Shown here: positions 52,735-61,270 of the stretch, piece after piece
Position numbering within the stretch: position 1 is the stretch's first letter
Layout: each line of letters begins with the position of its first letter
Origin: Saccharicrinis sp963666825
GTDB lineage: Bacteria; Bacteroidota; Bacteroidia; Bacteroidales; Marinilabiliaceae
Direction of reading: 5' to 3'
Length of the DNA: 64,000 nt
Assembly: GCA_963666825.2 (NCBI GenBank)
Contig: OY763044.2
Coordinates: 4,464,001 to 4,528,000 of the forward strand
Notes under the pieces: model-generated
What the model saw: the letters and a program-made list of their open reading frames with translations, nothing else
Told to the model about the DNA's origin: nothing
Database searches by the model: none
Program-made: the position numbers and the translations under genes

Positions 52735-52763
52735 AAAGACCGGATTATTCCGGTCTTTTATTT
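52735..52763 (+). terminator. Intrinsic terminator after mreB
   Basis: AAAAGACCGG (52735-52744) pairs perfectly with CCGGTCTTTT (52751-52760) around a 6-nt loop, ending in a T-rich run. Confidence 0.9.
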
Positions 52764-52886
52764 TTCTCCACTTCAACTATTAAGTTTCTTCTCTCCATTA
52801 CATCCTACTTTGAACTTAATTGATAAAGGCTCTGTTATTTTTTATGTAGTAAGTAATCATATTTAGGAACAACTTTCTTTTTTTCC

Positions 52887-52894
52887 TATTTTTG
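52887..52894 (+). promoter_or_regulatory. -7 element for the trypsin-like/TPR gene
   Basis: TATTTTTG matches TAnnTTTG and lies 23 nt before the ATG at 52918. A -33 element was not recognised. Confidence 0.4.
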
Positions 52895-52917
52895 GCCTCA
52901 GGACTATAACTGTATCA

Positions 52918-54372
52918 ATGAGAAGATTATTATATTTTATAATTGTATTACTTCTATCTAATACTTTACTTAAAGCACAAAGTGTTTTAGATAAGATCAA
53001 CAAATACGAAAAAGCTGTCTTCTCAATTTCATCTTACACAAAGGATGGCACATTAAACTATACTACTTCTGGATTCTTTATCAGTCCGGACGGAATAGCA
53101 GTGGTTCCTTCAAGATTATTTTTAAAAGCAGATTCTGTTATCATCACCTTAAAAAACGGAAGAATTTATAGTCTTGATAGAATTCTATCTACTCATAAAA
53201 TGGCTAATTTGTCATTAATAAAAGCTAAGGATCACAGAGGCAAAGGCTTTGAATATATAATACCATCACAGAATACGGAAAGAAACCAGGGTGAAGTCCT
53301 GATCTTATCTCATCCTAATGAAACGGAAGAAGGCGTTTCACTAGGAAATATTTTAAAAATATTTCAAGCTCCTTATTTAGACCGAGTAATATTTGTTAAT
53401 TCAAATTATGACCGAATGTCTATTGGCTCTCCAGTCATCAATAACCAAGGTGATTTAGTTGGAATTGCTGGTTATTTAAGGCAATCCGGAACTCGTTATT
53501 ATATGAGTACTCATATTTTAAATGATACACTTTGGACAAACCATCCATACAATCACTGGGAAAAATCAGTTTACCAGGATCACTCATCAGACCTTACTCC
53601 ATATATGCATGATGGATTAATTCAATTTTTGGATGAAAAATGGATTGATGCAGCTAAAAGCTTTAGTCTGGAAATCAGAAACAGTCCCGAAAACGCAATT
53701 GCATATATTTTTAGAGGAGAAACTCGTCGCAGATATGAAAACTATGTAGGTATGCGAGCAGATGTAATGAAAGCAAAATCTTTAGATCCCAATCATTTCT
53801 TAATAGACTACTTTGAGGCAGAAAGTCTCATTCGGGAAAATAAGAAAGATCAGGCTTTTGTGAAATTTATTTCAAGCATTGAAAAATATGATGCATATTC
53901 TCCTGCATTGGTTGATTTTGGATTACTTGCAGTTGAAATAAGAAAAGATGTGGATACAGCATTAAAATGCTTTAATAAATCCATACAGTGCAGTCCTTTG
54001 TATGCTAATGGGTATTATGAGAGAAGCAGACTTCTGCAACAATTCCTGAATAACGATACTCTTGCACTTGAAGATATAAATAAAGCTATTAGCCTAAATC
54101 AAAGATTGCCAGGAGCATACTCAATAAGAGGAACATTAAAAATACAGTTAGAAGACTACTTGGAAGCAATATCTGATTTTGATCGCGCTTTGGAAATAGA
54201 TCCCAAAGATACTCATGCCTTATTCAACAGGGGTTTGGCTTACTTCAACCTTGGCATGAAAGAAAAAAGCTGTCACGATTGGGATGAAGCCAGTCAATTA
54301 GGCCACTTTAAAGCCGTAAAGTACATGAGTATGTACTGTAACAAAATAACATCAAAAGGCCCCAGACGTTAG
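52918..54372 (+). CDS. Exported protein with inactive trypsin-like domain and TPR repeats
   Basis: The 484-aa protein has a signal peptide (MRRLLYFIIVLLLSNTLLKAQ), a DegP-like trypsin fold at about 30-210 and at least four TPR-type repeats from about 225 to 465 (for example GAYSIRGTLKIQLEDYLEAISDFDRALEID). Aligning the fold by eye with DegP-type proteases, the His position is Arg66 (VVPSRLF), the Asp position is Asn97 (ANLSL) and the nucleophile position in the GNSGGP motif is Ile169 (MSIGSP). All three catalytic residues are therefore missing, while structural parts such as GFFISPDGIAVV and NNQGDLVGIAG are kept. It is probably a periplasmic binding or scaffold protein. It is a single gene between mreB and prfB. 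Confidence 0.82.
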   Translation: MRRLLYFIIVLLLSNTLLKAQSVLDKINKYEKAVFSISSYTKDGTLNYTTSGFFISPDGIAVVPSRLFLKADSVIITLKNGRIYSLDRILSTHKMANLSLIKAKDHRGKGFEYIIPSQNTERNQGEVLILSHPNETEEGVSLGNILKIFQAPYLDRVIFVNSNYDRMSIGSPVINNQGDLVGIAGYLRQSGTRYYMSTHILNDTLWTNHPYNHWEKSVYQDHSSDLTPYMHDGLIQFLDEKWIDAAKSFSLEIRNSPENAIAYIFRGETRRRYENYVGMRADVMKAKSLDPNHFLIDYFEAESLIRENKKDQAFVKFISSIEKYDAYSPALVDFGLLAVEIRKDVDTALKCFNKSIQCSPLYANGYYERSRLLQQFLNNDTLALEDINKAISLNQRLPGAYSIRGTLKIQLEDYLEAISDFDRALEIDPKDTHALFNRGLAYFNLGMKEKSCHDWDEASQLGHFKAVKYMSMYCNKITSKGPRR

Positions 54373-54392
54373 CCTACTAAATTTTTATACAC

Positions 54393-54400
54393 TAAATTTG
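54393..54400 (+). promoter_or_regulatory. -7 element for prfB
   Basis: TAAATTTG matches TAnnTTTG and lies 17 nt before the prfB ATG at 54418, giving a leader of about 10 nt. Confidence 0.45.
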
Positions 54401-54417
54401 CCTAAAATTAAATTTTT

Positions 54418-55522
54418 ATGACAACTATTGAACAGCTAAAAGAATTAGCGGGACGTCAGCTGGCGTTAAGGAGGTACCTTTGACATTGACCGTAAAAAAA
54501 TTGAAATAGACGAAGAAGAAATGCGTTCGCAGGCACCTGACTTTTGGGATGATGCAAAAGCTGCGGAAATACATATGAAGAAACTTCGTGAGTTAAAAGC
54601 ATGGGTTAATGATTATGAAGAGGTAGAGACACTGATTGAAGACCTTACTGTTCTTTTTGACTTTTTAAAAGAAGGAGAAGCATCACAAGAAGATGTAGAT
54701 GATCAATTTAGCATTGCGCAAACTAAAATAGAAGCTCTCGAACTAAGAAACATGCTTAGAAGAGAAGAGGATAAATTAGGTGCAGTTTTAAAAATTAATG
54801 CAGGAGCAGGAGGAACAGAAAGCCAGGATTGGGCAGAAATGCTAATGCGAATGTACATCCGTTGGGGTGAGCAACATAAATACAAAGTTAAAGAAGTCAA
54901 CTATCAACCCGGGGATGATGCTGGTATTAAAACAGTGACTCTTCAGTTTGAGGGAGAATTTGCATATGGATATTTAAAGAGTGAAAACGGAGTTCATCGT
55001 TTGGTTCGTTTATCTCCTTTTAATGCTGCAAATAAAAGAATGACATCTTTTACTTCAGTTTTCGTTACACCCTTAATTGACGACTCCATAGAAATAGAAA
55101 TTAATCCTTCAGATATTACATGGGATACCTTCCGCTCAGGTGGAGCCGGTGGTCAGAATGTAAATAAAGTTGAGACTGGTGTACGATTACGACATGCTCC
55201 TACAGGAATAATAATTGAAAATACGGAATCCAGATCACAGCTAGGAAACAAAGAAAATGCAATGCGACTTTTAAAGTCCCAACTTTATGAATTGGAACTT
55301 AGAAAAAGATTAGAAGAACAAAACAAAATTGAAAGCTCCAAAAAGAAAATAGAATGGGGTTCTCAGATTCGTTCTTATGTTTTCCAACCATATAAAATGG
55401 TTAAAGATTTAAGAACCAATACTGAAACTTCAAACGTTCAGGCTGTTATGGATGGTGACATAGATGCTTTTATAAAGGCATATTTAATGGAGTTTGGAGG
55501 CAACGAACCTGAAAGCAATTAA
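54418..55522 (+). CDS. prfB: Peptide chain release factor 2, with programmed +1 frameshift
   Basis: RF2 reads UGA and UAA and releases the finished chain. Translation starts at 54418 and reads 21 codons to an in-frame TGA at 54481-54483. The sequence before it, AGGAGG TAC CTT TGA C, is the known RF2 autoregulatory site: an internal Shine-Dalgarno-like AGGAGG, CTT slippery codon, UGA and a following C. A +1 shift skipping T54481 continues in the frame from 54482 (GAC) to the stop at 55522, giving about 367 residues, the normal length. The specificity motif SPF (RLSPFNA) and catalytic GGQ (GGAGGQN) are present. Reading from the ATG at 54521 alone would lose the first 34 residues. Confidence 0.96.
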
Positions 55523-55574
55523 TATAGTTTATTGTACATTCAGAATTCTTTAACATTAAAATAAAAATATACTT

Positions 55575-55919
55575 ATGATAATGTATCTGCACAATCCCCG
55601 ATGTTCAAAAAGTCGTCAGGGATTAGAATATTTAACTGATGAAAAAGGTATTACACCAATGGTAGTTAAATACCTTGATACTCCTTTAAATTTTGAAGAA
55701 ATTAGTCAGATTTTAAAGAAGTTAGGAATGAAAGCTAGTGAGTTGATTCGAAAAAATGAGGATTACTACAAAAAAGAACTTAAAGGAAAAGATCTTTCTG
55801 AAGAGGAATTAATTCAGGCTATGGCTGAAAATCCAAAACTAATAGAACGCCCTATTATTATAAATGGAGCAAAAGCAGTAATTGGAAGGCCGGTAGAAAA
55901 CATTGATACAATTTTATAA
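55575..55919 (+). CDS. arsC: ArsC-family (glutaredoxin-type) arsenate reductase-like protein
   Basis: The 114-aa thioredoxin-fold protein has the ArsC active site NPRCSKSR with Cys10, followed by the arginines that bind arsenate in ArsC: Arg59 (ELIRKNEDYYK) and Arg92 (LIERPIIING). AVIGRPVENI is the typical C-terminal end. It would reduce arsenate with glutaredoxin or thioredoxin, although many close relatives have no proven arsenate role. No other ars genes are present. It follows prfB by 52 nt and ends at a hairpin shared with the convergent acyltransferase gene. A second ATG two codons in (55581) is also possible. Confidence 0.88.
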   Translation: MIMYLHNPRCSKSRQGLEYLTDEKGITPMVVKYLDTPLNFEEISQILKKLGMKASELIRKNEDYYKKELKGKDLSEEELIQAMAENPKLIERPIIINGAKAVIGRPVENIDTIL

Positions 55920-55930
55920 TTCAATATTTG

Positions 55931-55953
55931 GTGGGGCTTTAAAAAAGCCCCAC
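55931..55953. terminator. Bidirectional hairpin between arsC-like and acyltransferase genes
   Basis: GTGGGGCTTT (55931-55940) pairs perfectly with AAAGCCCCAC (55944-55953) around a 3-nt loop. It lies between two convergent stop codons. The loop and inner stem supply U or A runs on each strand. Confidence 0.8.
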
Positions 55954-55967
55954 TAATCTTGCTATAA

Positions 55968-57707
55968 TTATTTACTTCCCAAAAAGCGATAAGTTTCTTC
56001 AGGTAAATCTTTCACTGCCAAAATCATTAATCCATCTAAGCTATCATTAAAATTAGGATCCACATTAAATCCAATAATTTTAGCATTCTGTCGGATATAT
56101 TGTTTTAATAACACAGGAATATTCATATACCCTGGCTCTATTCCGGAAATAAACTTATCAAGTTTTTGCATATCTCCTTTATTACGTTCAAGGATTACTT
56201 CGATAGATTCCGGATCTGTTTTTACTTTAAATTCCTTTTTAGGCTGTACATATTTGGCCAGATTATAATCATAGCAATGCTTCTTGATAAAGGCAATCAA
56301 AAGATCCTTTGAAAATCTGGAGAAATCATTGCTTATGCTTACTGGTCCAATAATATATTGCACATCCTTATTTTTCATTAAAATATGAAGTATTCCTTGC
56401 CACAACAGAAACAATGGAAGAGGTTTTTGCTGAAATTCTTTAATAACAAAAGATCTACCTAGTTCAATTGAGTTTTCTAAAACAGACCCTAATTTTTCAT
56501 CTAAATCAAACAAGCTGTTAACATAAAAACCCTTGATCCCTTTTTCTTTAATAAATTTATTTCCAAAACCTACGCGATAGGCTCCAATAATTTGTTTCGT
56601 AGTTTTTTTATAAATAAAGAGTTGAGAATAATATGTGTCAAAACTATCGATATCTATCTTTTGATTTGTTCCTTCACCCACTTCTCTAAAAGTAATTTCT
56701 CTTAAGCGTCCTAACTCCCTGATGATATTAGGAATATTTTTGGATTCCGTTAAATAAACTTCAAAATCAGACTTTTCAAACAATAAGTCATTACATCTAA
56801 TATTATTAACTTCTTGTTCAATTAACTGAGGAGCTACAGGATAAATTATTTCAGCGGGTTTCTTATAAATTCGTTTTACCCTTTTTATTTCATTTGTTGA
56901 TTTTAATGCAAACAAACAGGTTCGCAAATACTTTCCTTTTTTTTCAACACTAGAAAGTTCACTTAACATTTCGGGATATACAGGTTTACCAATACGAACA
57001 TGAATGGTTTTATTTTCTTTCTTAAAAAATTCTGAAGGAATAGACAAAGTACGCAAGTACGGATGTACCTTTCCTAATAAATGGAAAATCAAACTATTGT
57101 GTCCTTCAAAAAACATTGGAACTATAGGAACATTCGCTTTGATTAAAAATTTAATGACACTACTATCCCATTCTTTATCCTCAATTTTACCTAATCCCTT
57201 TTGCATTGTAGACACCTCACCAGCAGGAAATATTCCTAAAGGATGTCCATTTTTTAATTGATTCAGCGCTTTTTTTAGTCCTTGTACATTATCTCTGCTC
57301 TTACTTTCAAAAGGATTTAAGTCAATAAAAGAATTACTTAAAGAAGGAGCTATATCCTTAAGAAAGAAGTTTGCCAGAACTTTAAATTCGGGATAAATTT
57401 CATTCAATGTTTTTATCATTATAATGCCATCCAAAAATCCAAATGGATGATTTGACATAACAATAAACGGACCTGCTTTTGGAATATTTTTTAACTCTGT
57501 TTCCGGAATACTAACATGTATATTGAGTCTATCGAGGACTTTATTAATAGAAACAGCTTCACTCTCTTGTGTAGAGACATTAGCTAGTTTGATAAGATTA
57601 TTAATCTTATTTATTTTTAGATAATTTAAAAGCAACTTTTGTGCTGTTGCATTTTTTATATTTAAAATACCAGCCTCTTGTAGAATATCTGCAGTAATTT
57701 GATTCAT
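55968..57707 (-). CDS. Fused O-/N-acyltransferase of amino-acid lipid synthesis (OlsF type)
   Basis: The 579-aa protein has a PlsC-type acyltransferase domain at its N-terminus (SNHPFGFLDG near residue 86, with the HxxxxD-like box as H-P-F-G-F-L-D; then GIFPAGEVS near 160) and a GNAT-like acyl-ACP N-acyltransferase domain in the second half (about 290-490, IGAYRVGFGNKFI, LELGRSFVIKEFQ-like segment, WQGILHILMK, GPVSISNDF). This order, O-acyltransferase then N-acyltransferase, matches bifunctional OlsF, which makes ornithine lipids; related genes make glycine lipids in Bacteroidota. The amino acid used cannot be told from sequence. It is the last gene of an operon with a lipid phosphatase and a glycosyltransferase. 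Confidence 0.82.
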   Translation of the reverse strand: MNQITADILQEAGILNIKNATAQKLLLNYLKINKINNLIKLANVSTQESEAVSINKVLDRLNIHVSIPETELKNIPKAGPFIVMSNHPFGFLDGIIMIKTLNEIYPEFKVLANFFLKDIAPSLSNSFIDLNPFESKSRDNVQGLKKALNQLKNGHPLGIFPAGEVSTMQKGLGKIEDKEWDSSVIKFLIKANVPIVPMFFEGHNSLIFHLLGKVHPYLRTLSIPSEFFKKENKTIHVRIGKPVYPEMLSELSSVEKKGKYLRTCLFALKSTNEIKRVKRIYKKPAEIIYPVAPQLIEQEVNNIRCNDLLFEKSDFEVYLTESKNIPNIIRELGRLREITFREVGEGTNQKIDIDSFDTYYSQLFIYKKTTKQIIGAYRVGFGNKFIKEKGIKGFYVNSLFDLDEKLGSVLENSIELGRSFVIKEFQQKPLPLFLLWQGILHILMKNKDVQYIIGPVSISNDFSRFSKDLLIAFIKKHCYDYNLAKYVQPKKEFKVKTDPESIEVILERNKGDMQKLDKFISGIEPGYMNIPVLLKQYIRQNAKIIGFNVDPNFNDSLDGLMILAVKDLPEETYRFLGSK

Positions 57708-57725
57708 TTATTCTTCTTTATTTTA

Positions 57726-58741
57726 CTATGCAAAAACAGGTTCATTAATGAGCGCCTTAGTATGTGCTTTTACAATAGAAGAAATAATCCAATAAGTATC
57801 ATTACTATATTCTACATCAACCACATTACTATCTAATAACCACGTTCTAAATAAATCTTCGTTTATATCATTTAAAGTAGAAAATACAGGCACACCCATT
57901 GTTTGTAACATTGCTGCATTACATTGTTGCTCGTACTGCCCGGTCATGGGTAATACACATAGTTTCTTTTTAAGGAACAAGGCTTCTGCCGGCGTCTCAA
58001 AACCCGCATTACATAAAACTCCAATAGAATCAGCCATGCTTTGAACAAATCCATCCTTATTTACTGGTTGAATTTTTACATTTTCAACAGTCTTTTCATT
58101 CTGGCAATGCTTTGAAAACACATCCCAATCAACCTCCTTAAATCTTGATAAAAATGAGATTATTGCCTCATCCGAATAAGATGGAAGGTATACAGTAAAA
58201 TGGTTTGATTTTGTAGGCTTTAATGATCTCACATCATTTCTTATTACAGGGGTAAATATATTTTCGCCTAATCTTTTAAAATGAAAGCCATAACTCTTTG
58301 AAACAGGAGCATAATATTTTAAAATCGCCCGACCCAACCTACTCTTAATATCTGGTTGCGGCGCATCTTTATGTAATACTGCAGCTTGATGTGAAACACC
58401 AATGCATTGCTTAGCTTTTAGTTTACAAGCCCATGCTACAACTGGTTCAAAATCATTAATAACCAAATCATAATCTCTAACAGGAACTTTAATAACCTCA
58501 ATAAGGAAATTCACAAGACTAATATTCCTAATCGTCTTCCAAAAGTCTACTCCTCCTTTTTGCCAAAAATAAAACTAGCTCCATGAAAACGGTATTTTAC
58601 CTCCCATGGCAATGAAATATCACACTGATTTCCACTTAAAACTATATCTACCTCACCAAATTTTCTAAGAATTGGAATAACATCTAAAGCCCTTGCCACA
58701 TGACCATTTCCTGTTCCTTGAATAGCATACAATATTTTCAT
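57726..58741 (-). pseudogene. Glycosyltransferase (MJ1255/VC2487-like), interrupted by a frameshift
   Basis: Two adjacent frames together make one full-length glycosyltransferase of about 338 residues. The first part (58741-58547) starts MKILYAIQGTGNGHVARAL and ends at TAG after FIFGKKEE. Reading one base back at the A5 run (minus strand near 58561-58557) joins it to GGVDFWKTIRNISLVNFL and on into the second frame (to 57726), which holds YDLVINDFEPVVAWACKLK, SHQAAVLHKDAPQP, GFETPAEALFLKKKL and GQYEQQCNAAML. One A appears to be missing from the run (A5 where A6 would keep the frame). It could be a true mutation, slippage-based expression or a sequencing error. The gap to the neighbour on each side is 18 nt, so it lies in the operon from 59626 to 55968. 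Confidence 0.85.
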
Positions 58742-58759
58742 ATCAGTAAAAGTTTGGAA

Positions 58760-59626
58760 TTAATCACTCAAAACATCCTGAAACATTGTTTGAAATAATA
58801 ATTTCTCAGAAACCAGTAATTGATCTGCCTCATCCATTATTTCTTCGTCCATTAATAATGTTTCTTCCTCATTAAAATAAATCAGATCCCATTCGTTATT
58901 CTGAAATTCAAGAGCAGTTAAATTTTCGACCCAGTCACCTGAATTTAAATACATTACCCTACCATGTTCATTTTCAATAATTTTCTTTGCAGGCCAATGA
59001 ATATGGCCACAAATTGCATACTTATATTTCTTTTTAATAGCTAAATCAGCTACTGTTTTCTCGAACTTGGTAGTTATATCTTCTCTTTTCGACTTTACCA
59101 TTCGCTTAATATCTCTGGATAAAGAAATTCTCATCTTTCCAAAAAGTGCCAGAAAAACATTAACGATCTTATTTATTATTGTCAGAAGCGCATAACCTGT
59201 TGCTCCAAGTTTAGCCAACCATTTTGAGTGTTGCATTACAACATCAAAGGCATCACCATGAAATATCCAGCTTTTTGCACCATGATTATCCAGCACAACT
59301 TTATTTACAATGGAAAAATTACCTACTGAAGTTCCAACAAATCGTCTTAAGGCTTCATCATGGTTGCCAACTATATATTGAACCTTTGTTCCTTGCTCCA
59401 TCATTTTTATGATCTGACGAACAACCTTTAATTGTACTTTAGGAAAGTAGGATTTTGAAAACTGCCAAATATCTATAATATCTCCATTAAGAATTAAGTT
59501 ATTTGGTTGAACTGATTTTAAGTAAGTCAACAGTTCATGTGCTTTGCAGCTGCGAGTTCCTAAATGCGTATCAGAAATAACAACAGCCTCTAGTTTTTTA
59601 GAATTCTTTCTCGTTTTTGTGTTCAT
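58760..59626 (-). CDS. LpxH-like metallophosphoesterase (UDP-2,3-diacylglucosamine diphosphatase family)
   Basis: The 288-aa protein has the calcineurin-type metal ligands in order: SDTHLG near residue 19, NGDIIDIW near 51, VGNHDEAL near 91, FHGDAFDV near 120, CGHIHWPAK near 209. A helical insertion typical of LpxH/YbbF-type enzymes sits between. In LPS synthesis LpxH cleaves UDP-2,3-diacylglucosamine; close relatives in Bacteroidota are annotated this way, but the exact substrate is inferred. The ATG at 59626 is chosen over an upstream in-frame TTG (59641), which would lie only a few bases from the predicted transcription start. It is the first gene of a probable three-gene operon. Confidence 0.85.
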   Translation of the reverse strand: MNTKTRKNSKKLEAVVISDTHLGTRSCKAHELLTYLKSVQPNNLILNGDIIDIWQFSKSYFPKVQLKVVRQIIKMMEQGTKVQYIVGNHDEALRRFVGTSVGNFSIVNKVVLDNHGAKSWIFHGDAFDVVMQHSKWLAKLGATGYALLTIINKIVNVFLALFGKMRISLSRDIKRMVKSKREDITTKFEKTVADLAIKKKYKYAICGHIHWPAKKIIENEHGRVMYLNSGDWVENLTALEFQNNEWDLIYFNEEETLLMDEEIMDEADQLLVSEKLLFQTMFQDVLSD

Positions 59627-59650
59627 TCTGTTCTTCAACAATTATTAGAA

Positions 59651-59658
59651 CAAATTTA
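59651..59658 (-). promoter_or_regulatory. -7 element for the lipid/envelope operon
   Basis: Minus-strand TAAATTTG matches TAnnTTTG and ends 25 nt before the ATG at 59626. Confidence 0.45.
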
Positions 59659-59770
59659 TTCGCTAAGAAAGAAGTCTTCGTAAACTTAAAAAGAAGAAAA
59701 TGTGAATATTAAATCCAAGGTTAATTTAATGTATCCTAATAAATTACATCATCATCAATATCCAATTATG

Positions 59771-59805
59771 AAAAATGGCAGCTACAATAATATGCAACTG
59801 CCATT
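59771..59805 (-). terminator. Intrinsic terminator of the 224-aa gene
   Basis: On the minus strand AATGGCAG (59805-59798) pairs with CTGCCATT (59081 numbering not used; arm 59081 excluded, arm is 59781-59774) and is followed by U residues to 59771. It lies about 25 nt after the stop codon at 59831. Confidence 0.75.
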
Positions 59806-59830
59806 GAAAAATATTTTAAATAAAAATAAT

Positions 59831-60505
59831 TTATGCTGTCATTGGAGAGATTCGGGTATTTCGTTTATTTATAAACCTTTGCCACATAGAATATAAATCA
59901 TATGTAAACGAACTTGAAACACCTTCTGTCTGAACCAGATTTCTTCGATTTGCGATTACCAAAGATCCTTGATCAACTATATAGTCTGGCATAATAGTAT
60001 ATGGTATCTCAAGTTCTATGCATTTTGAAAGATTTACCCTATTATATTTTTTTACATTAATGATTAATGCAACACGAGCTATATCACATATTTTGCTTAG
60101 GTCCCCTACAATTGAAAAGTCTTGATCATCGATTTCTAAGTATACATATGAAATATCTTTATGTGCATCTAATAATACTTCAACATTGGCAACACAACCA
60201 TCCGTAAATTTAAAATCCATCTCAAGATAGTTGACATTTAAATCAACACAAATGTCTTTAACTTGAAAATTTCCTCCTTCAGCCTTTAATAAAAGAATCT
60301 CATCATCAAAAGATACGGTTGATGATATTACTGTTTTTATTGAATGATAATTAGACTGAGTTAGTGAAATTGCCTCATATCCCGACAAATAAAAATTTTC
60401 CGATAAAGTATCAATTTCGTTAATGGTTAAAACCTTAGCAGAATTATATTTAATTCTGTCATAACCCATAACCTCTCTTAATGATTTTCCCTCTGTATTA
60501 ACCAT
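59831..60505 (-). CDS. Hypothetical protein (224 aa)
   Basis: I do not recognise this protein. It has no signal peptide or membrane helix and alternates short beta strands and helices, so it is probably a cytoplasmic mixed-fold protein. The middle has acidic, strand-like stretches (VNYLEMDFKFTDGCVANVEVLL, ISYVYLEIDDQDFSIV). The C-terminal end is basic (RFINKRNTRISPMTA). It has its own -7 element (60532-60539) and its own terminator, so it is a single, independently expressed gene. Neighbours give no functional hint. Confidence 0.7.
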   Translation of the reverse strand: MVNTEGKSLREVMGYDRIKYNSAKVLTINEIDTLSENFYLSGYEAISLTQSNYHSIKTVISSTVSFDDEILLLKAEGGNFQVKDICVDLNVNYLEMDFKFTDGCVANVEVLLDAHKDISYVYLEIDDQDFSIVGDLSKICDIARVALIINVKKYNRVNLSKCIELEIPYTIMPDYIVDQGSLVIANRRNLVQTEGVSSSFTYDLYSMWQRFINKRNTRISPMTA

Positions 60506-60531
60506 AATGCTAATTTTAAATGTGATTGATA

Positions 60532-60539
60532 CAAAAATA
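60532..60539 (-). promoter_or_regulatory. -7 element for the 224-aa gene
   Basis: Minus-strand TATTTTTG matches TAnnTTTG and lies 26 nt before the ATG at 60505. No -33 TTTG was found at the right spacing. Confidence 0.4.
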
Positions 60540-60713
60540 TTTCTATTTGCTTTCTAATTCTTTAACAAGGTCTTAATGCATTATTAAATAATCTTTAAAA
60601 TGTCATTTTATGAAATGTGTCCCTTAATTAATAGACAATCGATCTTCTATTTACACTTAAATAAATTTATATGGATACAAATAATTACCTTCGTACCATA
60701 AAATATTTATACT

Positions 60714-61157
60714 ATGAAGTTAATTTATACACTAATTGTTTTAGTTATCGGGTGTTTTCTTGCAATACAAGGGAGTATAAATACACAACTTACAACTTTC
60801 CTGAAGCACCCACTGCAGGGTGCACTTGTAAATTTTGTTGTGGGTAGTATTTGTCTTGTGGGACTTAACTTCTTATTCAGAACTGCAATTCCAGATTTCT
60901 CATATGTTAAAACAGCCCCTATATACTTATTTTTAGGAGGTATGCTGGGAGCAATATTTGTTTCTTCTGTTATTTTCTTTATTCCTAAGATTGGTGTTAC
61001 TACCGTTTTGGCCGCATCCATTGCAGGACAACTAATAGCTGCTTCTATAATTGATCATTATGGCTTTTTTGGAATATCAATCCATACCATAAGCACCGGT
61101 AGAATTATTGGTATTTTACTTTTACTTGGTGGAATATTTTTAATTCAGAAGTACTAA
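60714..61157 (+). CDS. Small DMT-family membrane protein (YdcZ/DUF606 type)
   Basis: The 147-aa protein has about five membrane helices: residues 3-20, 35-55, 68-90, 97-115 and 125-145. The opening IQGSINTQLTTFLKHPLQGALVNFVVG and the LGGMLGAIFVSSVIFFIPKIGVTTVLAASIAGQLIAA segment match the DUF606/YdcZ half-transporter family of the drug/metabolite superfamily. Such half-size proteins probably act as dimers. The substrate is unknown. A TACCTTCG near 60686-60693 is a weak -7 candidate. The gene converges on the DUF486 gene. Confidence 0.88.
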   Translation: MKLIYTLIVLVIGCFLAIQGSINTQLTTFLKHPLQGALVNFVVGSICLVGLNFLFRTAIPDFSYVKTAPIYLFLGGMLGAIFVSSVIFFIPKIGVTTVLAASIAGQLIAASIIDHYGFFGISIHTISTGRIIGILLLLGGIFLIQKY

Positions 61158-61270
61158 AATTTAGAATTAGAAAGTTAAGAGTAGAAAGCTGAAAATTTAT
61201 AAAACAACGTCTAATAAGGTATACCTCACTTTACATCTCTTACACTACTCACTCTGTTTATTTTGAAGAT
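61158..61270. repeat. A/G-rich degenerate repeat tract between convergent genes
   Basis: The first part (61158-61197) is a run of related A/G-rich words (TTAGAATTAGAAAGTTAAGAGTAGAAAGC). It resembles the degenerate repeats found near 63885-63916, but no exact unit can be defined. No gene or clear terminator is seen here. Confidence 0.4.

Noticed and set aside
54418..54483. Independent 21-codon upstream peptide before RF2
   Set aside because: The frame ends at the programmed frameshift stop of prfB and encodes the true RF2 N-terminus.
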